Positions 50,442 to 64,000 of a stretch of 64,000 bases of DNA are shown here, in pieces (the first letter of the stretch is position 1; each line of letters opens with the position of its first letter). Under the pieces are notes generated by a model. The model worked only from the letters and a program-made list of their open reading frames with translations, searched no databases and had not been told where the DNA came from. The position numbers and the translations under genes are program-made. The stretch is taken from assembly GCF_003073045.1 (NCBI RefSeq), contig NC_037592.1:40419760-40483759 (forward strand), in the 5' to 3' direction. The stretch is from Pomacea canaliculata. Taxonomy: Eukaryota > Mollusca > Gastropoda > Architaenioglossa > Ampullariidae.

Positions 50442-50470
<29 letters not shown>
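50120..50470 (+). repeat. duplicated promoter/5' region of GIMAP copy 3
   Basis: Strong match to 54270-54750 before copy 4, including 'aattcaaaccttcctgtgta'-like sequence, 'cctcagagagcagtgtttcc', 'cacacttcacttctctggct' and the start codon. Copy 4 has about 150 extra bases (about 54498-54648) that copy 3 lacks. Confidence 0.85.
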
Positions 50471-52218
<1,748 letters not shown>

Positions 52219-54269
52219 TGCACCTCACACCTAGGGCAGGAGGGATGCACAGACTATTTCTATACTGGACAAATCAACATAGGCAATTAATCATATTTTT
52301 GTCAAAGATTATTTTAGAAAAAATGTCCGACAGGGCATTTACTTACGAAAATTTTATTTCTGTATTAAACAGATTTTACTGGATAATATAAATGAATTTG
52401 TCTTTCTTTCTAATTTGTTATTTACTGTTTACTTGTGCTTTTCCTTCATATACATTACTTTGCGTTAACTTTGAAGAACTTTCCACTGTAACATCTTACA
52501 CACTGCTGTCATTTTTTACGACTGTCTTATGAATTTTCAGCTGAGGTCTCCAGTAGACTTGACCAAAGCACGACTAAAGAAATATCTCAAGTTAAAGCAA
52601 AGCAGGAGCACAGAATACTTCTTTCTCTATTTCTCTCTCTTTCTCTCTCTTTCTCTCTCTTTCTCTCTCTTTCTGTGTCCACACCCCCTCCACTGTCTTT
52701 GCTGAAAACTATTCTGATGATCTTTCTTTTCTCTCAAAACAAAAATACTGATTAGTGATTGAAAAAAATGTCTTAGCTGTGAATAAGATAATTACTTCAG
52801 GAGCAAAGTTACTAGAAACATTAATAAACAGCTTTCAGCAAACTGTAACCCGACTTGAGTTATCGTATGTAGAGATCGTGTTCACATGAAAACTGATGTT
52901 GGAAGCAGGACTGAGCCCCACGTGCAGTGAACAGAGTTGTGAAAATACTCTCGAGTCCTCAGCCTCCATGTTGACATCAGTATCCTTTCCTTTCCTAGAT
53001 TAAACTTTAATGTTGTCAAACCCATCAGAAATATTTCGTCTGCAAACAATGGTCAGTGTGAACTGTCGTCCTCCCGCACATCTACCACAGGGAGGAGGAG
53101 TTCGGCGAGAGAAGAAAGAGAAAGAGGTTTACTACAAACGATGATAGTCAGTCAAAATGTTGTGTTTTGCACAAAACAACCAAAGTATGCTTTTGGGGGG
53201 AATGGTGAGTATGTCTTCTGTGATCTCAGTCCGGACCTGGGGAGGACATTGGGAGGACACATTCTCAAGACTTGAACAAGGAACAGTGGAGTGAGACACT
53301 TGAGTGGACCTAAAAAGGTAAGACTGATGACAGATGACAGAGCGATGATTGTTGTTTGCATCTGGCGAAGAAAACACCTCAAAAGTTTACAGCGAAATTA
53401 TCCTTTCGTGGATACATCGTTAAAGGTGCTATAACACGTTTGTTTGTATATGTGTGTGATTTGATATCTACTTTAGAAAAAGTGAACAAGTGTGTATAGA
53501 TATATGTCTCTCTATATGTGTGTGTGTGAGAGAGAGAGAGAGAGGGATTTTTCTTTTGGAGAGTGAGGCATCAATTGACTAAAGGATCCCGCACTTAGGG
53601 AAATCATTTAGTTAAAGAACTTTGTGAAAACAAATGAATTTTTGTTTACAAGTAAAGGCCTGTATACAAAAAATGCAATTTAAATGTCCCACTGAGTAAT
53701 TTATTTGATGATTTTTGACAGACAAGTGATTGATTATTGTTTTGAATTTTTTTATTATAGAAATAAATGTGACTATAATTATAATGTAGATATAAATAAA
53801 AGTGTAATGTAAATGCTGATATTTGTTCCATTCATCAGCGACATTTATCACTGTAACAGAGCCGGCAGCTGATGGTTGTCCATGTTTGTCTATGTCCATG
53901 ATCTGTGGAGCGACGACTCGATAATTTGTCGATGGAAATACTTTTGTGATTTTTACTGTAGTCACCCACTCATCTGATTGAGATGACGATTGTCTCTGTC
54001 AGGGTGATCGGTGGACACATGTGAGGATGTGACTGATGACGATGCAGAAGGAATATGCGCCGACCTTGCAGGTATTAATCTTTGGTGCCAACCATTCCAA
54101 GAAACCGAGTGTTTTCAGTCAAAGACAGTTGTAAACACTTTTATTTACAGCTTTTTACAATGATTACTTGCCGACACACTCACAAATCGGCAACACACAG
54201 GAAGCTACCCGAGTAGCGACTCCCAGGGTACACATTCAAACTGAATCGTCAGGCTTTGACTCGCCTGTG
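52219..54269. other. intergenic region between GIMAP copies 3 and 4
   Basis: Bases 52300-52560 match 57020-57250 after copy 4 (shared 'aactttccactgtaacatct'-like sequence), so the 3' flank was duplicated with the gene. A (CTCTCTTT)n run lies at 52622-52672. Bases 53160-53390 resemble 58180-58400, upstream of copy 5. No gene recognised. Confidence 0.5.
52622..52672. repeat. (CTCTCTTT)n simple repeat
   Basis: An 8-bp unit repeated about six times. Confidence 0.9.
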
Positions 54270-54719
54270 ACTGACTAAAGAATATTTGTAAACTTACAAC
54301 TGTCGCCTAGCGACACAACAATGAGCCTCGTGACATTCTTTGTGGACTCAATGGCCTGAGCACCCCGAGCACAGTCATTAAAATGAGCTTAGTTGTGTAA
54401 TTCAAACCTTCCTGTGTACCTCCCCCAACCAACCATATTCATAGAAACCTCAGAGAGCAGTGTTTCCAGTGATGTACCCGCCTGTCACAGTCCACCCTGT
54501 CATTGACAGACAGCAACCTGTTGGCAGACCTCCCCTCCCTGTGTCACGCCATTGGGACAAGGACAGGGACCTTTGAAGAAACTTGTCTGGTGATAAAAGA
54601 CAGACTTCAACATCACAGGACAGATTGTTTGTCGGCATAGCTCCATACCACACTTCACTTCTCTGGCTCAGTAGTAGGGCCGACATTTCTATCCTGACTT
54701 GCTGAGTAGTCTGCTGGAA

Positions 54720-56850
54720 ATGTCTCAGGGTAGGTTTATATGTCTACTTGTCTGTTTGTGTGCATCCTGCCTGCGTGCATGTGCAGTGTTTGTATATGTG
54801 TACCTTTGTGTATTTTCTGGTAACCTGTGCTTTTGTGTACTGTGTACATCTTCAAGATGTCGCCTGCATTAAGAAAAATTAGCAGGATTTATAAAAATGA
54901 GATCAGATGTTTCCAGTACTTTAATGAAATAAACAGTACACGAGTGGCAAGGTTTTTATTACAGCTAAACGCTAAAAGCCTATCACACATAGCAAAGTCA
55001 TTTCAAAGGTTTGTAGTAACATAAATAGCCATTGCCATGTTACTGGTACATACATAAATGTAGATATCGTCAAAACAAAATCTCCTCAGCTTAGTCTCTA
55101 ACGATAAACATAACACGGATGGAGTACAAAAACATTTTTTTTCTCATCGTTTTCGTCATTTACCAGAAGAAGTGCTCCGTTTCCTGCTTGTTGGGAAAAC
55201 CGGTTGTGGAAAAAGTTCGAGCGGGAACACAGTTCTAGGTGAGAACCTGTTTGACAGTGACATGTCCTTTGAGTCCGTCACCAGCACCTGCACGTTGAGG
55301 ACCGGCACCCGCAATGGCACTACCATCGAGGTAGGAGTGCCGTACTCACCCCCTAGTCTGCTTTGTAGCTCCTACATTTATAGATACAGTAAAACAAAAA
55401 CCACTGGTTATAGTCGTTCTTGACATGAAAACATCTACTGAAGGATGTATAGACAGAGAGACTGATGGACAGAACGCCCTGAGACACAAGTTGTAATGAC
55501 ATACGTTGACCGTTTCATGCTCTCGGTCCTGCTAAGTGCAATGTTCTGACTGAAACCTTATCTTACGTGTGATGATGTGTTGATGTTTATGAAAATGTTA
55601 ACTTCTCTCAATAATATGTGTAGGAAGCTTTTGAAGCGGATGCTACAAGGGCTTTATGAGATCACACAGACGTTCCTTTGTTTTCCTACACACTAATGGC
55701 AGTTTTCGCCAGACTTGAAACATTGACCCGGGTAATTGAGCACGTGGGTGGCAGTATGATGTCACTCACTATACACATTAACATAATTCTACTACTCCTT
55801 CCCTGTATGTGAATGTGTCTGGACTTACAGATCATGGACTCGCCGGGTCTGTTCGACACCTCAAGGACGCACGAGGAGGTGGCTGCTGACGTGGTTCAAG
55901 CCGTTGCCTGCATGCACCCGGGACCCACGGCCGTGCTGTACGTCATCATGTTAGGCAGTCGCTACACGGAGGAGGAGGCCGGGGTGTACGAGAGGCTAAA
56001 GGCTCTCCTTGACCCCGACGTGACCCAGTACACCATCATCCTCTTCACGCGAGGCGACGACCTGACGAAAAGGAAGAGAAGCATCCAAGATGTCCTTTCT
56101 ACGGTCCCTGAACATCTCCGCAAGGTCCTCGATGAGTGCGGCCACCGCTACGTGGTCTTCGACAACATGGCAGACGACAAACAGCCGCAGGTGGAGCAGC
56201 TGATGGAGGAGGTGCGCAGACTGAGGGAGGCGCATGGCGGCAAACCTTACACGTGTCCCAAGTACGGAGAGGTCGGCGAGAAGATGGAGAAGGAGGTGGC
56301 TAGGAGACTGCAGAAGGTGGAGGAGGAGGAGGTGAAGAGAAAGAAGTATGTACAGGAGCTGGAGGAGAATATGAAGAAGGCAGAAGAAAAAATAGAGAGA
56401 GAAAAACAAGAATTTGAGAGAAGAGAAAGGGAGAGAGAAGAACAAATAAAGAAGAACGAGGTCGAGAGAGCCAAGCAGCTGGAAGCCATGATGGAGGCCT
56501 TGAAACAACAGCAGCTCAACGCTGAGCGGACGCACCTACAGGACATGTTATATAGCCAGAGATTGGAAGAAGAGAGGAAGCATCAGGTACAGGAGATAGA
56601 ACAAAAGAGGAAAGAAAAAATAGCATCTTTAGAGGAGCGACAACAGAAGTTACAGGAGCTGTACGACAAGCAGCTGGAGGCGGAGAGAGAGGCTGGCAGA
56701 CACCGTAGGATGCACCACCACCCACACATGCGGCACCACCCAGAGATGCGACATCACCACCCACACATGCATCACCACCCAGAGATGCGGAAGCCGATGG
56801 GTCATCACCATGGTCCACCCAGAGGTGGCGGGGACTGTGCAGTTCAGTAA
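54720..56850 (+). CDS. GIMAP/AIG1-type GTPase copy 4, intact, His-rich tail and CaaX-like end
   Basis: Exons: 54720-54729 (MSQ plus one base), 55167-55330 and 55831-56850, giving 397 residues with no break. Order: Walker A near residue 12-22 ([12 protein letters not shown]), DSPGLFDT (G3), the GIMAP box [24 protein letters not shown] (G4), VFDN (G5 region) and the [15 protein letters not shown] segment shared with copies 2 and 3. A charged coiled coil of about 150 residues follows. The last 50 residues hold a His/Met-rich repeat (HHHPHMRHHPEMR twice) with about 18 His, then PPRGGGDCAVQ, a CaaX-like end. Expected: a GTP-dependent self-assembling, membrane-anchored protein; the His tail could bind metal (inference). 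The coiled coil is closer to copy 2, while the P-loop exon is identical to copy 3. AATAAA at 57008. Confidence 0.93.
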
Positions 56851-57007
56851 GGTACCCAGACCCTGGGTCAGGCTAACACTTGCAGCAAGGCTGGACACAT
56901 GTACACAGACAATAGACTCATGGACTGGACTGAGACCAACACTTTTCTTTTCCTGTGTACAATTTTAATACATTTGACATAAATCTACTAACTCAAGATA
57001 GGTAGTG

Positions 57008-57013
57008 AATAAA
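57008..57013 (+). terminator. poly(A) signal of GIMAP copy 4
   Basis: AATAAA 158 nt after the stop codon. Confidence 0.5.
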
Positions 57014-58898
57014 TTCTGAGTTAAAGATTATTAGAGAAAGAAATATGCTCAACAGCGCGTTTACTTAGGACGATTCTTGTATTGTGTAGCCAAGATTTTA
57101 CTCGGAAATATACATGAATATTTTCCCCTTTCTAATTTGTTATTGTTATTGTTTAATTATGATTTTTCTCTAAATATATCATTTTTGTTAGCTTTGAAGA
57201 AATTTCCACTTTAACATCTTACACGCTGCTGTCATCTTAGACGACTATCGTGTCCTTAATTTTCATCAGACAAACCTGACACCGAGCCGGGCCAGGGGGA
57301 TGAGGGGCCTGGGAGGCAGGCTGTCTGACACAAGTATGACTGAAAGAAAATGTCGAATTTAAATGCTGGGTCACAAAATAGTTTTCTCCCTTTCTCTCTT
57401 TGTCTCTGTCTGTCAGCATCCCTCTCTCCACTGTCTTTACTGAAAACTTTTCTTAAAATCCTTTCATCCGAAATCAAAATCTTATTTTATTTGAGATGAA
57501 AATCTTTTTCTGTACTTGTCAATAAAATAATTAGTTTATCAGCAAAACCGATATAAGCATTACAAACTTTTTACAAACTATTCCCTTTAATGCTCTAATC
57601 GTTGCCAGAAGTCGATTCTCACATAGAATATTGGTGGCAGCCCTGTCCTCACATGTACTGAAAAACTGACAAACACCTCACGTCCTCTTCTACAGGGCTC
57701 TACTATTTCACTGTTACAATTTCACTGTTATCAGAACCATCCGACTATTTTGTCTGTAAACAAGGCTGTCAGCAGGTGCTGGGAGAGTGCAGGTGCCGCT
57801 ACAGGCTGGTGGAAGACACGCAGACAGACAACAATTTGCAGGTCAAAAAAAAAAATCAACACACAAGGATGTTGTAATATATAAAATAGGACACTAACGT
57901 GTGTGTTCAAGAACTAGAACAGAAAAACACAAATCAGTTGCGATGAAATCAATCTAAATTTGAAATATATGAAAAGAAGAAAACCCTAAGAAAATACAGC
58001 GAGCACAACAAGAACAGGCTCTGTGAAGAAAGAGAGTGGCGGGAAGAGCGAGCGAGATTGAGAGAGAGAAAGAGAGAAAGATAGAGAGAAGGTATGTTTC
58101 TGAGAAATGAGGGCTCTGGTGGTTTCCCAGAAACAAGCGCTGACTGCCAGGACATGTTCACATGTCGCCATGCTGTGTGGTGCACCAAGCAGCCAAAGTC
58201 TGTTTTCGGGAAATCACCAACACGTCCTGCAGGATGCGATCCCGGACATGGGAGGGACAGAGGGCGGACACACTCAGAAGGAACAATGACACAAGTCACT
58301 TGAGATGATAAAAAGGTTATGCTGACGAAACCAAGTTACAGTGGTGATTGCTGTTTGTATTCTGCCAGGCAAACACAAGATTGGAGAGATATTCTTCATT
58401 ATTCCAGGGATCATAACACACTCGTGTGTGTGAGAGAGAGAACATGTTATTTGTATAATAAAATGTTTTGCTCCTTTCAACATTCTTAGACCTAGAACCC
58501 TACTACTATTGTGACTATAAGTGTATACATGTACAAAGCTCCTCAATCAAGTAAAGATTCGAAGTAATCTAGATGCTATATGACCATATACATGTCAGCA
58601 AGACAGACAGAGTCATACACAGAGGAGGCAGGCAGACAATCCTACACACAGAGAAAGAAATGAATTCAAGCAATCAAGAAAGAAATAATAAAAAAATTGA
58701 ATACAGAAAGAAAGACTTGAAGTAACGGAAGCTGGAAACTTGGGCTGTCTACAGACTCAGTGCCAAGTAAGAAGGTGTCATCGCCCTCCACTCTATGACC
58801 TAAGAGTTCACCGCTGATCACGTGACCACCACGTCAGACACAAATGTCGGCGGAAACTGGCGGCTGACTTGGAATCTAGTCACTGATGTGCTGATGAA
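57014..58898. other. intergenic region between GIMAP copies 4 and 5
   Basis: Begins with 3' flank shared with copy 3. Bases 58085-58300 carry a diverged copy of the dispersed repeat ('ggtttcccagaaa', 'ttttcgggaaatca'). No gene recognised. Confidence 0.45.
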
Positions 58899-58927
58899 GG
58901 GAACTTCCGCCATCTCTCACTTATAAG
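58899..58927 (+). promoter_or_regulatory. kappaB-like site plus TATA-like box of GIMAP copy 5
   Basis: GGGAACTTCC (58899-58908) fits GGGRNNYYCC. TTATAAG follows at 58921-58927, 77 nt before the ATG. The upstream 'ggcggctgact' also occurs before copy 2 (about 35319), so the two promoters look related. Confidence 0.45.
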
Positions 58928-59003
58928 TCCGCTCACATCCACGAAACACGAGCCTGTTTGTTGTCACAGTTTGACACACTCTGACTGAAACTTTCTGGTG
59001 AAC

Positions 59004-61166
59004 ATGGAGCGAGGTAAGAGTTTGTCTCTGAGCAGATGCCTGGGGATGCTTGTGTTTGCAAACGTGAAGTATTCATAGAAATCTATGTGTGCTGAATATA
59101 TTTGTGTCTCTCAATGTGTTGTGCATAGAGAACACTACATGTGTAGTCGCTAAAAAGAGTCAAAATTCAAACAATTTTGTGAAACAGAAGTGAGCAGCTT
59201 ACAGCGCCCACTACATGCAAGAAGGATGCACTTCAATCCTATCTACTACAAAAACAGATAAAAATAATTATTACAAATTTCTATCTTTGACTACTGAAAG
59301 TATTTTCAATGTTAGTAATCACGTATAAAATAATTTTCAAAACCCATGTGAAAGTTTAGGAAATAAAGTTTATCGGTTTTTGTAATGAATTACGATGGTT
59401 AACATATTTATGTCACACCTCTTTCAAGCTCCATGTTTCCTGACAAACATTGCTTGATATATTTCAGCCGGAGAAGTGTTTCGCCTCTTGCTGGTTGGGA
59501 AGACGGGATGTGGAAAAAGTTCAACCGGAAACACAATTCTGGTGAGGACGTCTTCCACAGCGACGTGACCTTTGACTCGGTCACCAGCACCTGTACTCTA
59601 AGGCGTGGCACGCGCAATGGCACTACCATCGAGGTAGGAGTGGCCTTTATCCACCCTATGTCTAACTCCAGTCTTTCAACCCACCCTTAAGTCCGGAAGA
59701 AAATGTTTACTCAGGGTTCTGTAAGGTTTCTTTAAGCTGATCAGCAGCTACCTGGGACAGGACGCACTGATAGACAGAGGGAAGGACAGAGAACGTACTC
59801 CAAGTAAAGTAGGGTTATGACCCTGCCCAGTCCAGTGGGTTGCATCAGCATCACCTTAGTGAGTTCATACTATGTATAAGAAATAAAATGAGACATTATA
59901 AGAAACCTGTATTCTAAACGACAGATGACTTAAATTGAAAGGTTTTTACTTACAAGTATTTCACTAGTGCAGGTATACTGAATATGCATTTTATACTTTG
60001 GAATTGTTCAAACCATAGTTGTACACCTGTCTGTAAAATTAAGCAGACATGTTTTCTAATGTACACAGAACGCGGTGAATAGCTCGTGCTGTCCATAAAG
60101 GTAGATTATGCCATATAATTAATATAATTACTAATATAACTTGTCCTCGTCCTAGATCATGGACTCTCGCGGGCTGTTTGACACCCAGGTGTCTCAGGAG
60201 GAACTAGCTGCTGACGTCATTAAAGCCGTGACCTCCATGCACCCAGGACCTGACGTCATCGTCTACGTGCTGATGGTCGGCAGCCGTTACACGGAGGAGG
60301 AGGTGGGCGTGTACACGCGACTCAAGATGCTGCTAGACGAGGAGGTCACAAAGTTCATGCTGGTGGTCTTCACGAGGGGAGATGCTCTGAGACGAGCCAA
60401 CAAGACGATGGAGGACGTGCTGGCCTCGGCTCCACCTCACCTGGCACAGGTGCTACAGGAGTGCGGGGGCCGCTACGTGGTGTTGGACAACACGGTGACA
60501 GACAACACCTCGCAGGTAGACGAGCTTCTCCAGGCAGCGCGGAGGATCAAAGCGGAAAATGGCGGAGCATCGTACGTGTGCCCCAAATACGCCAGTGAAG
60601 GACGTACGTTGGAGGAAGATGTCAGCAGACGACTGATGGAAGCAGAGAGAAACGAGATGAGAAATAAAATGTGTGTCCAAGAACTGGAGCAGAAGCAGAA
60701 GGAAGCAGAAGTGGCTGCAGCAAAAGCTAAAGAGGAACTGGAGGAGAGGAGCAGGGCGAGGGAGCGAGAACTGGCAGAGGAGGCCCGCAGGCGGGAGGCA
60801 GAGATGGAGGAGCTGACCGCGAGACTGAGGGAGCAGCGGGCCCGGGAGGAGCAGCAGCGGCGGGAGGCGGAGGCGTATCGCCAGAGGCTAGAGAGGGAGC
60901 AGAGGGAGCAGGCGGAGCGACTGGCGGCAGAGAGGCGGCGAGAGAGGGAGGAGGCGGAGCGGAGGGCGCGAGAGGTTCAGCAGTTGCTACAGCAACGACT
61001 ACGGGAGGAGGAGGCCGAGCGACAGCGACGTCAGCAGCTGCACGAGCAGCAGATGTGGGCCCTCCGTCAGCAGGCCGCGAGCTACAGAGCCAACAGCGCA
61101 GCGACTGTCGCATCCTATGAGAGACGGACAGTGGAGTTTAGTGTCAGACAGACACATTGCCTGTAA
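59004..61166 (+). CDS. GIMAP/AIG1-type GTPase copy 5, most diverged, one frame break
   Basis: Exons: 59004-59013 (MER plus one base), 59468-59633 and 60156-61166. The P-loop exon reads [24 protein letters not shown]. One G is then missing in the G run at about 59542 relative to all other copies (ILGE..F.SDVTF), so the frame breaks before the splice. The intact exon 3 encodes MDSRGLFDT (G3 with Arg for Pro), HPGPDVIVYVLMVGSRYTEEE, TRGD and VLDN. A very long Glu/Arg/Ala-rich coiled coil follows (about 200 residues, GC-rich codons). It ends VEFSVRQTHCL, with no CaaX box, so membrane targeting may differ. AATAAA at 61225. The sequence 'ctg|gtgagg' at the break resembles a splice donor, but using it would discard the rest of the exon. 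Confidence 0.82.
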
Positions 61167-61224
61167 CAACTCACGTGTAGGATCCTAGACACTGCACATA
61201 TTTAGATATCAATGTGAATACAGT

Positions 61225-61230
61225 AATAAA
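61225..61230 (+). terminator. poly(A) signal of GIMAP copy 5
   Basis: AATAAA 58 nt after the stop codon. Confidence 0.5.
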
Positions 61231-62284
61231 GCACGGACAGGTGTGGCTATAAAATATAATACACCTACCTAGCAATACACTAGTTGTGAAAATGTTATTT
61301 CTTACCATAGTTGTCTTTCATTACTTGTCTGTTTGGTTGTTTATCCTTCCCTTCCCCCCTCCGTTCGTATGCTGTCCATGTCTCGTTGTTATCTCAGGCG
61401 CTGAGAGCATGCTCCTATTGACGGTGACCACGCATTAGATAAATTATTATTAGCTCTCCAGAATACACAAAACAGAAAACAAACAAATATCGTGTACCAA
61501 AGAACTCTAGCCACATAGCGGGTACACACCACTCACCACTTTAAAATCTTTCAACCACTACTCGGGGTCTTGAGCTGATTTCGTAAACCAAGTGTGTTAA
61601 TAAGTCTGATAAACTTGACTAACAGCTGTAGATAGTAACATTGTCACCACGCCAATCTCTTTGTGCGTTTCTCGCTGTGTAGTTGTAGTATGAATGGACA
61701 TTTCGGTTAATCAGGTTAATTATAGGATGGTCTCTAACGGTTCATCCCGATGTCTGTCATCTCCCAGTCAAAAGACATGTCCACCTTTACTGACTGGTAG
61801 TCGGGGTGAAGGTTCACGACTTCGTAGCTTGCTTGCATTGAGTGGTCAGGGTGGGTGTGGAGAGAGAAAGAAAGAAGAGATAAGACCATTGATTCACTTT
61901 CGTGCAAAGGTGACGTCATCGATATGCAGGTCATGTGACCCGTGTTCACTCCTACAGAACTGTGTATTAATCATGGTCTGTGACTCACGTGCTTGTTTCC
62001 AGTTGACACAACTCGTACCTGTACAGCCTGAGGACAGACCAGTGGGAGAGACGTGTGCTGTTTGTAATGAGAAAAGACTAGGGGAGATCAGACGATTGTT
62101 CAACCGCAGATAACACTTGTTGATAAACAGCAGGGATCGAATCCCGTGTCACGATAACAGGTCATCACTCATATCAGTGCTCCTACACTTTTTTAGTATT
62201 TGATTTAGAAGACTGAAGACTGGCTTCTCGTAGTGAACAGCAATCAGTTGTCTTCACCTTGTTTGTCTGCGTGTTGCTACACAA
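61231..62284. other. intergenic region upstream of GIMAP copy 6
   Basis: No gene recognised. Contains the palindrome 'gggatcgaatccc' (62134-62146) about 140 nt before the copy 6 ATG, and TGACGTCA-type sequence near 61911. Confidence 0.4.
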
Positions 62285-63269
62285 ATGTCGCACGGTAAAT
62301 GTTTATCAGGTATGTAGATGTGATTGTTTACTAGAGTTTTTAAATCGAAGCAATAGCACAGACAATTCCATTAAAGCCTTCGATTACCTGCACAACTCAG
62401 CATCTGTTTAATTCTGTAACAAAACATTTTAGCTGTTGTCTTGTAAAGTATTTGTGGGTTGAATGTGAGTCCGTTGACTCGCTCGTGCCCAGTGAGACAT
62501 AATAAAAGTCTTCCACTGATTACTGGCAGTAAACACTACAGGATGTTTAACAACTGTTGTTGATTGTGTTTGTCTTACACCGGACCATGGAGCCTGAAGA
62601 TGGGCCTACCACCAATTCCTGCCAATTAAATGTTTGGGTTTTTTGTTTTGTTTTTTTGCGGTGTGGGCCAATGAGAATTTGCTTTCGTCGGAAAAGTGAT
62701 GTTTGTGTACAAAATCGCTGAAGGGATTGTAAATAAAGATGTTTTGAATGAGTACAATCTGAAGTGTCTGCTTAAATTTCTTACTCACTTCACTTGATAT
62801 CCACAAGGATGAATGATTGATGACATCGTTACATCACGTGTTCACAGTACAAGATAGATTGCAATGAGCTTTACATGCTTGTGTTTCTCTTCTGAACTTT
62901 GTAGAAAGGAAAAGATATCTTTACTGTCTATTGTTGGTAAAGAAAAGATGAGATTTCCACCTACAAGTGTTCGCCTAACATTTACTTGGATGAGGACGTG
63001 AGCTTTAACTGGGGAAACATGTTTTTCATCCTTTGTTATGGTTAAAAACGTTTTTATAGAAAATATTTTACTTTACATTTGTCTTAGCTTTTTTTTGCTA
63101 TTTAGACCAGTCGCTACGGTTCCTGCTTGTCGGGAAAACTGGATCCGGCAAAAAATCCACTGGAAACACAATATTGGGAGAACATCTCTTTGACAGCAAT
63201 ACAGACAGGTCCTCGGACACTGCCACCTGTACTCTACGCCGGCAAGAGTGTAAAGGGAGAATTGTTGAA
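62285..63269 (+). CDS. GIMAP/AIG1-type GTPase copy 6, 5' exons only (runs past the window)
   Basis: Exons: 62285-62294 (MSH plus one base) and 63106-63269, ending at a good donor (gaa|gtaagt) in phase 0, as in the other copies. The P-loop exon reads [20 protein letters not shown] and ends [14 protein letters not shown]. The Walker A motif has one extra Lys (GSGKKS instead of GSGKS), an in-frame codon gain in an A run that would displace the Mg2+-binding Ser. No third exon is found by 64000. Introns before the third exon in other copies are 167-522 nt, so it lies beyond the window or is lost. Confidence 0.75.
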
Positions 63270-64000
63270 GTAAGTCCGTCCTCTCTCTCCTTACAGACTT
63301 ACTTGTTTGTACAGTGATGTTACAACACACTAACACAATCACTAGTATACATACTGGAACAAACACTCACAGATTATGACAGGGTGCCTGCTGACCTGTG
63401 TACACGTGTCGTGTGTATACATCAGCGTTGCACTGATCACCTCGATTCCCTCAAAAGATGAGTTCATGTGTCATCCTGCTCCTGTTTGCTGGATAATTAA
63501 AGTTATATCACTAAACTGTGTTGTGAAATAAAGAATTATAGCTTGACTTTACTCCCTCTACATTCTGCTAACATCCCTTTTCCTTATCTATTAAATTTTC
63601 CAGTTCTCTCATTTTTTGAGCAAGGTTTTTGGGAATAATACATTTTTTAAATAGTAGTTGTTATTGAAAAATGTTGATTTAGGGATACATTAAAAAAGGA
63701 CTAGTCAACGTTCTGAATTATGTTTGCTCAACTGCGTGTACCACAGCACAGGTGGTACAAGATGCCGCCATGTTCTGCATTTAAGTGACGTCATTTGCAT
63801 TGGCGTCCAACCAGTCTTCCAGCAGCCCTCGTCTTTTTGTCTGTTAAACTACTGGATACAACTCATAAATTAGAATTAGTTTGTGTTCCAATGGAAATAC
63901 ATTGCTACCCAGAGCTGTGTTTAGAGCCCTACTGTAAAGTAAACAATAACACCCTCTGAGTACTATTTTGACGATTTTATGACGATTCTCAAAGGTTTTC
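63270..64000. other. intron of GIMAP copy 6 or downstream sequence
   Basis: No exon with the expected IMDSPG start was found in any frame. Confidence 0.45.

Noticed and set aside
61694-62113. 139-codon plus-strand open frame between GIMAP copies 5 and 6
   Set aside because: No recognisable domain, mixed composition and weak start; overlaps open frames on the other strand.
62128-62150. T-arm-like 'gggatcgaatccc'
   Set aside because: The upstream 70 nt has no A box or acceptor pairing, so no tRNA gene; kept only as a palindrome.

Overview
The window is eukaryotic and intron-rich, about 60% AT, full of dispersed repeats, simple repeats and small transposons. The gene content (a local array of AIG1/GIMAP-type GTPases with C-terminal coiled coils, a PARP-family gene and an SLC16-like transporter) best fits a lophotrochozoan, probably a mollusc and possibly a gastropod. 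This is inferred from gene content; no species marker is visible.

Layout. 1-4.5 kb: dispersed repeats, no recognised gene. 4.5-8.8 kb, + strand: 3' half of a PARP-type ADP-ribosyltransferase gene with an intact H-Y-E triad and a poly(A) signal. 9.3-28 kb: repeat-dominated (a dispersed repeat carrying a 24-bp minisatellite, two LINE fragments, a degenerate satellite, a MITE with perfect inverted repeats, several related repeat copies, an LTR-like fossil segment). 29.5-33 kb, - strand: a multi-exon GIMAP gene with a SAM-like domain and a Ser/Pro repeat linker in front of the GTPase, carrying several frame breaks. 35.4-37.4 kb, + strand: GIMAP copy 2. 42.8-43.5 kb: a hAT MITE nested inside another DNA element. 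44.1-47.8 kb, + strand: an SLC16-like (MFS) transporter, embedded in the GIMAP cluster, with an in-frame TGA and a fivefold tandemly repeated splice acceptor. 50.4-63.3 kb, + strand: GIMAP copies 3, 4, 5 and the 5' part of copy 6, which runs off the window.

Gene architecture. Copies 2-6 share one plan: a first coding exon of exactly 10 nt (ATG, two codons, one base), a 164-167 nt P-loop exon and, where visible, one large exon with the rest of the GTPase and a long charged coiled coil. Copies 2, 3 and 4 end in CaaX-like tetrapeptides (CVIQ, CVIM, CAVQ), which suggests prenyl membrane anchoring. Copy 4 is the only fully open copy. Copies 2, 3 and 5 each carry one single-base frame break next to a homopolymer, so assembly error must be separated from pseudogenisation. 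kappaB-like sites lie upstream of copies 2 and 5. GIMAPs, PARPs and kappaB regulation together suggest an innate-immunity-related locus; this is inference.
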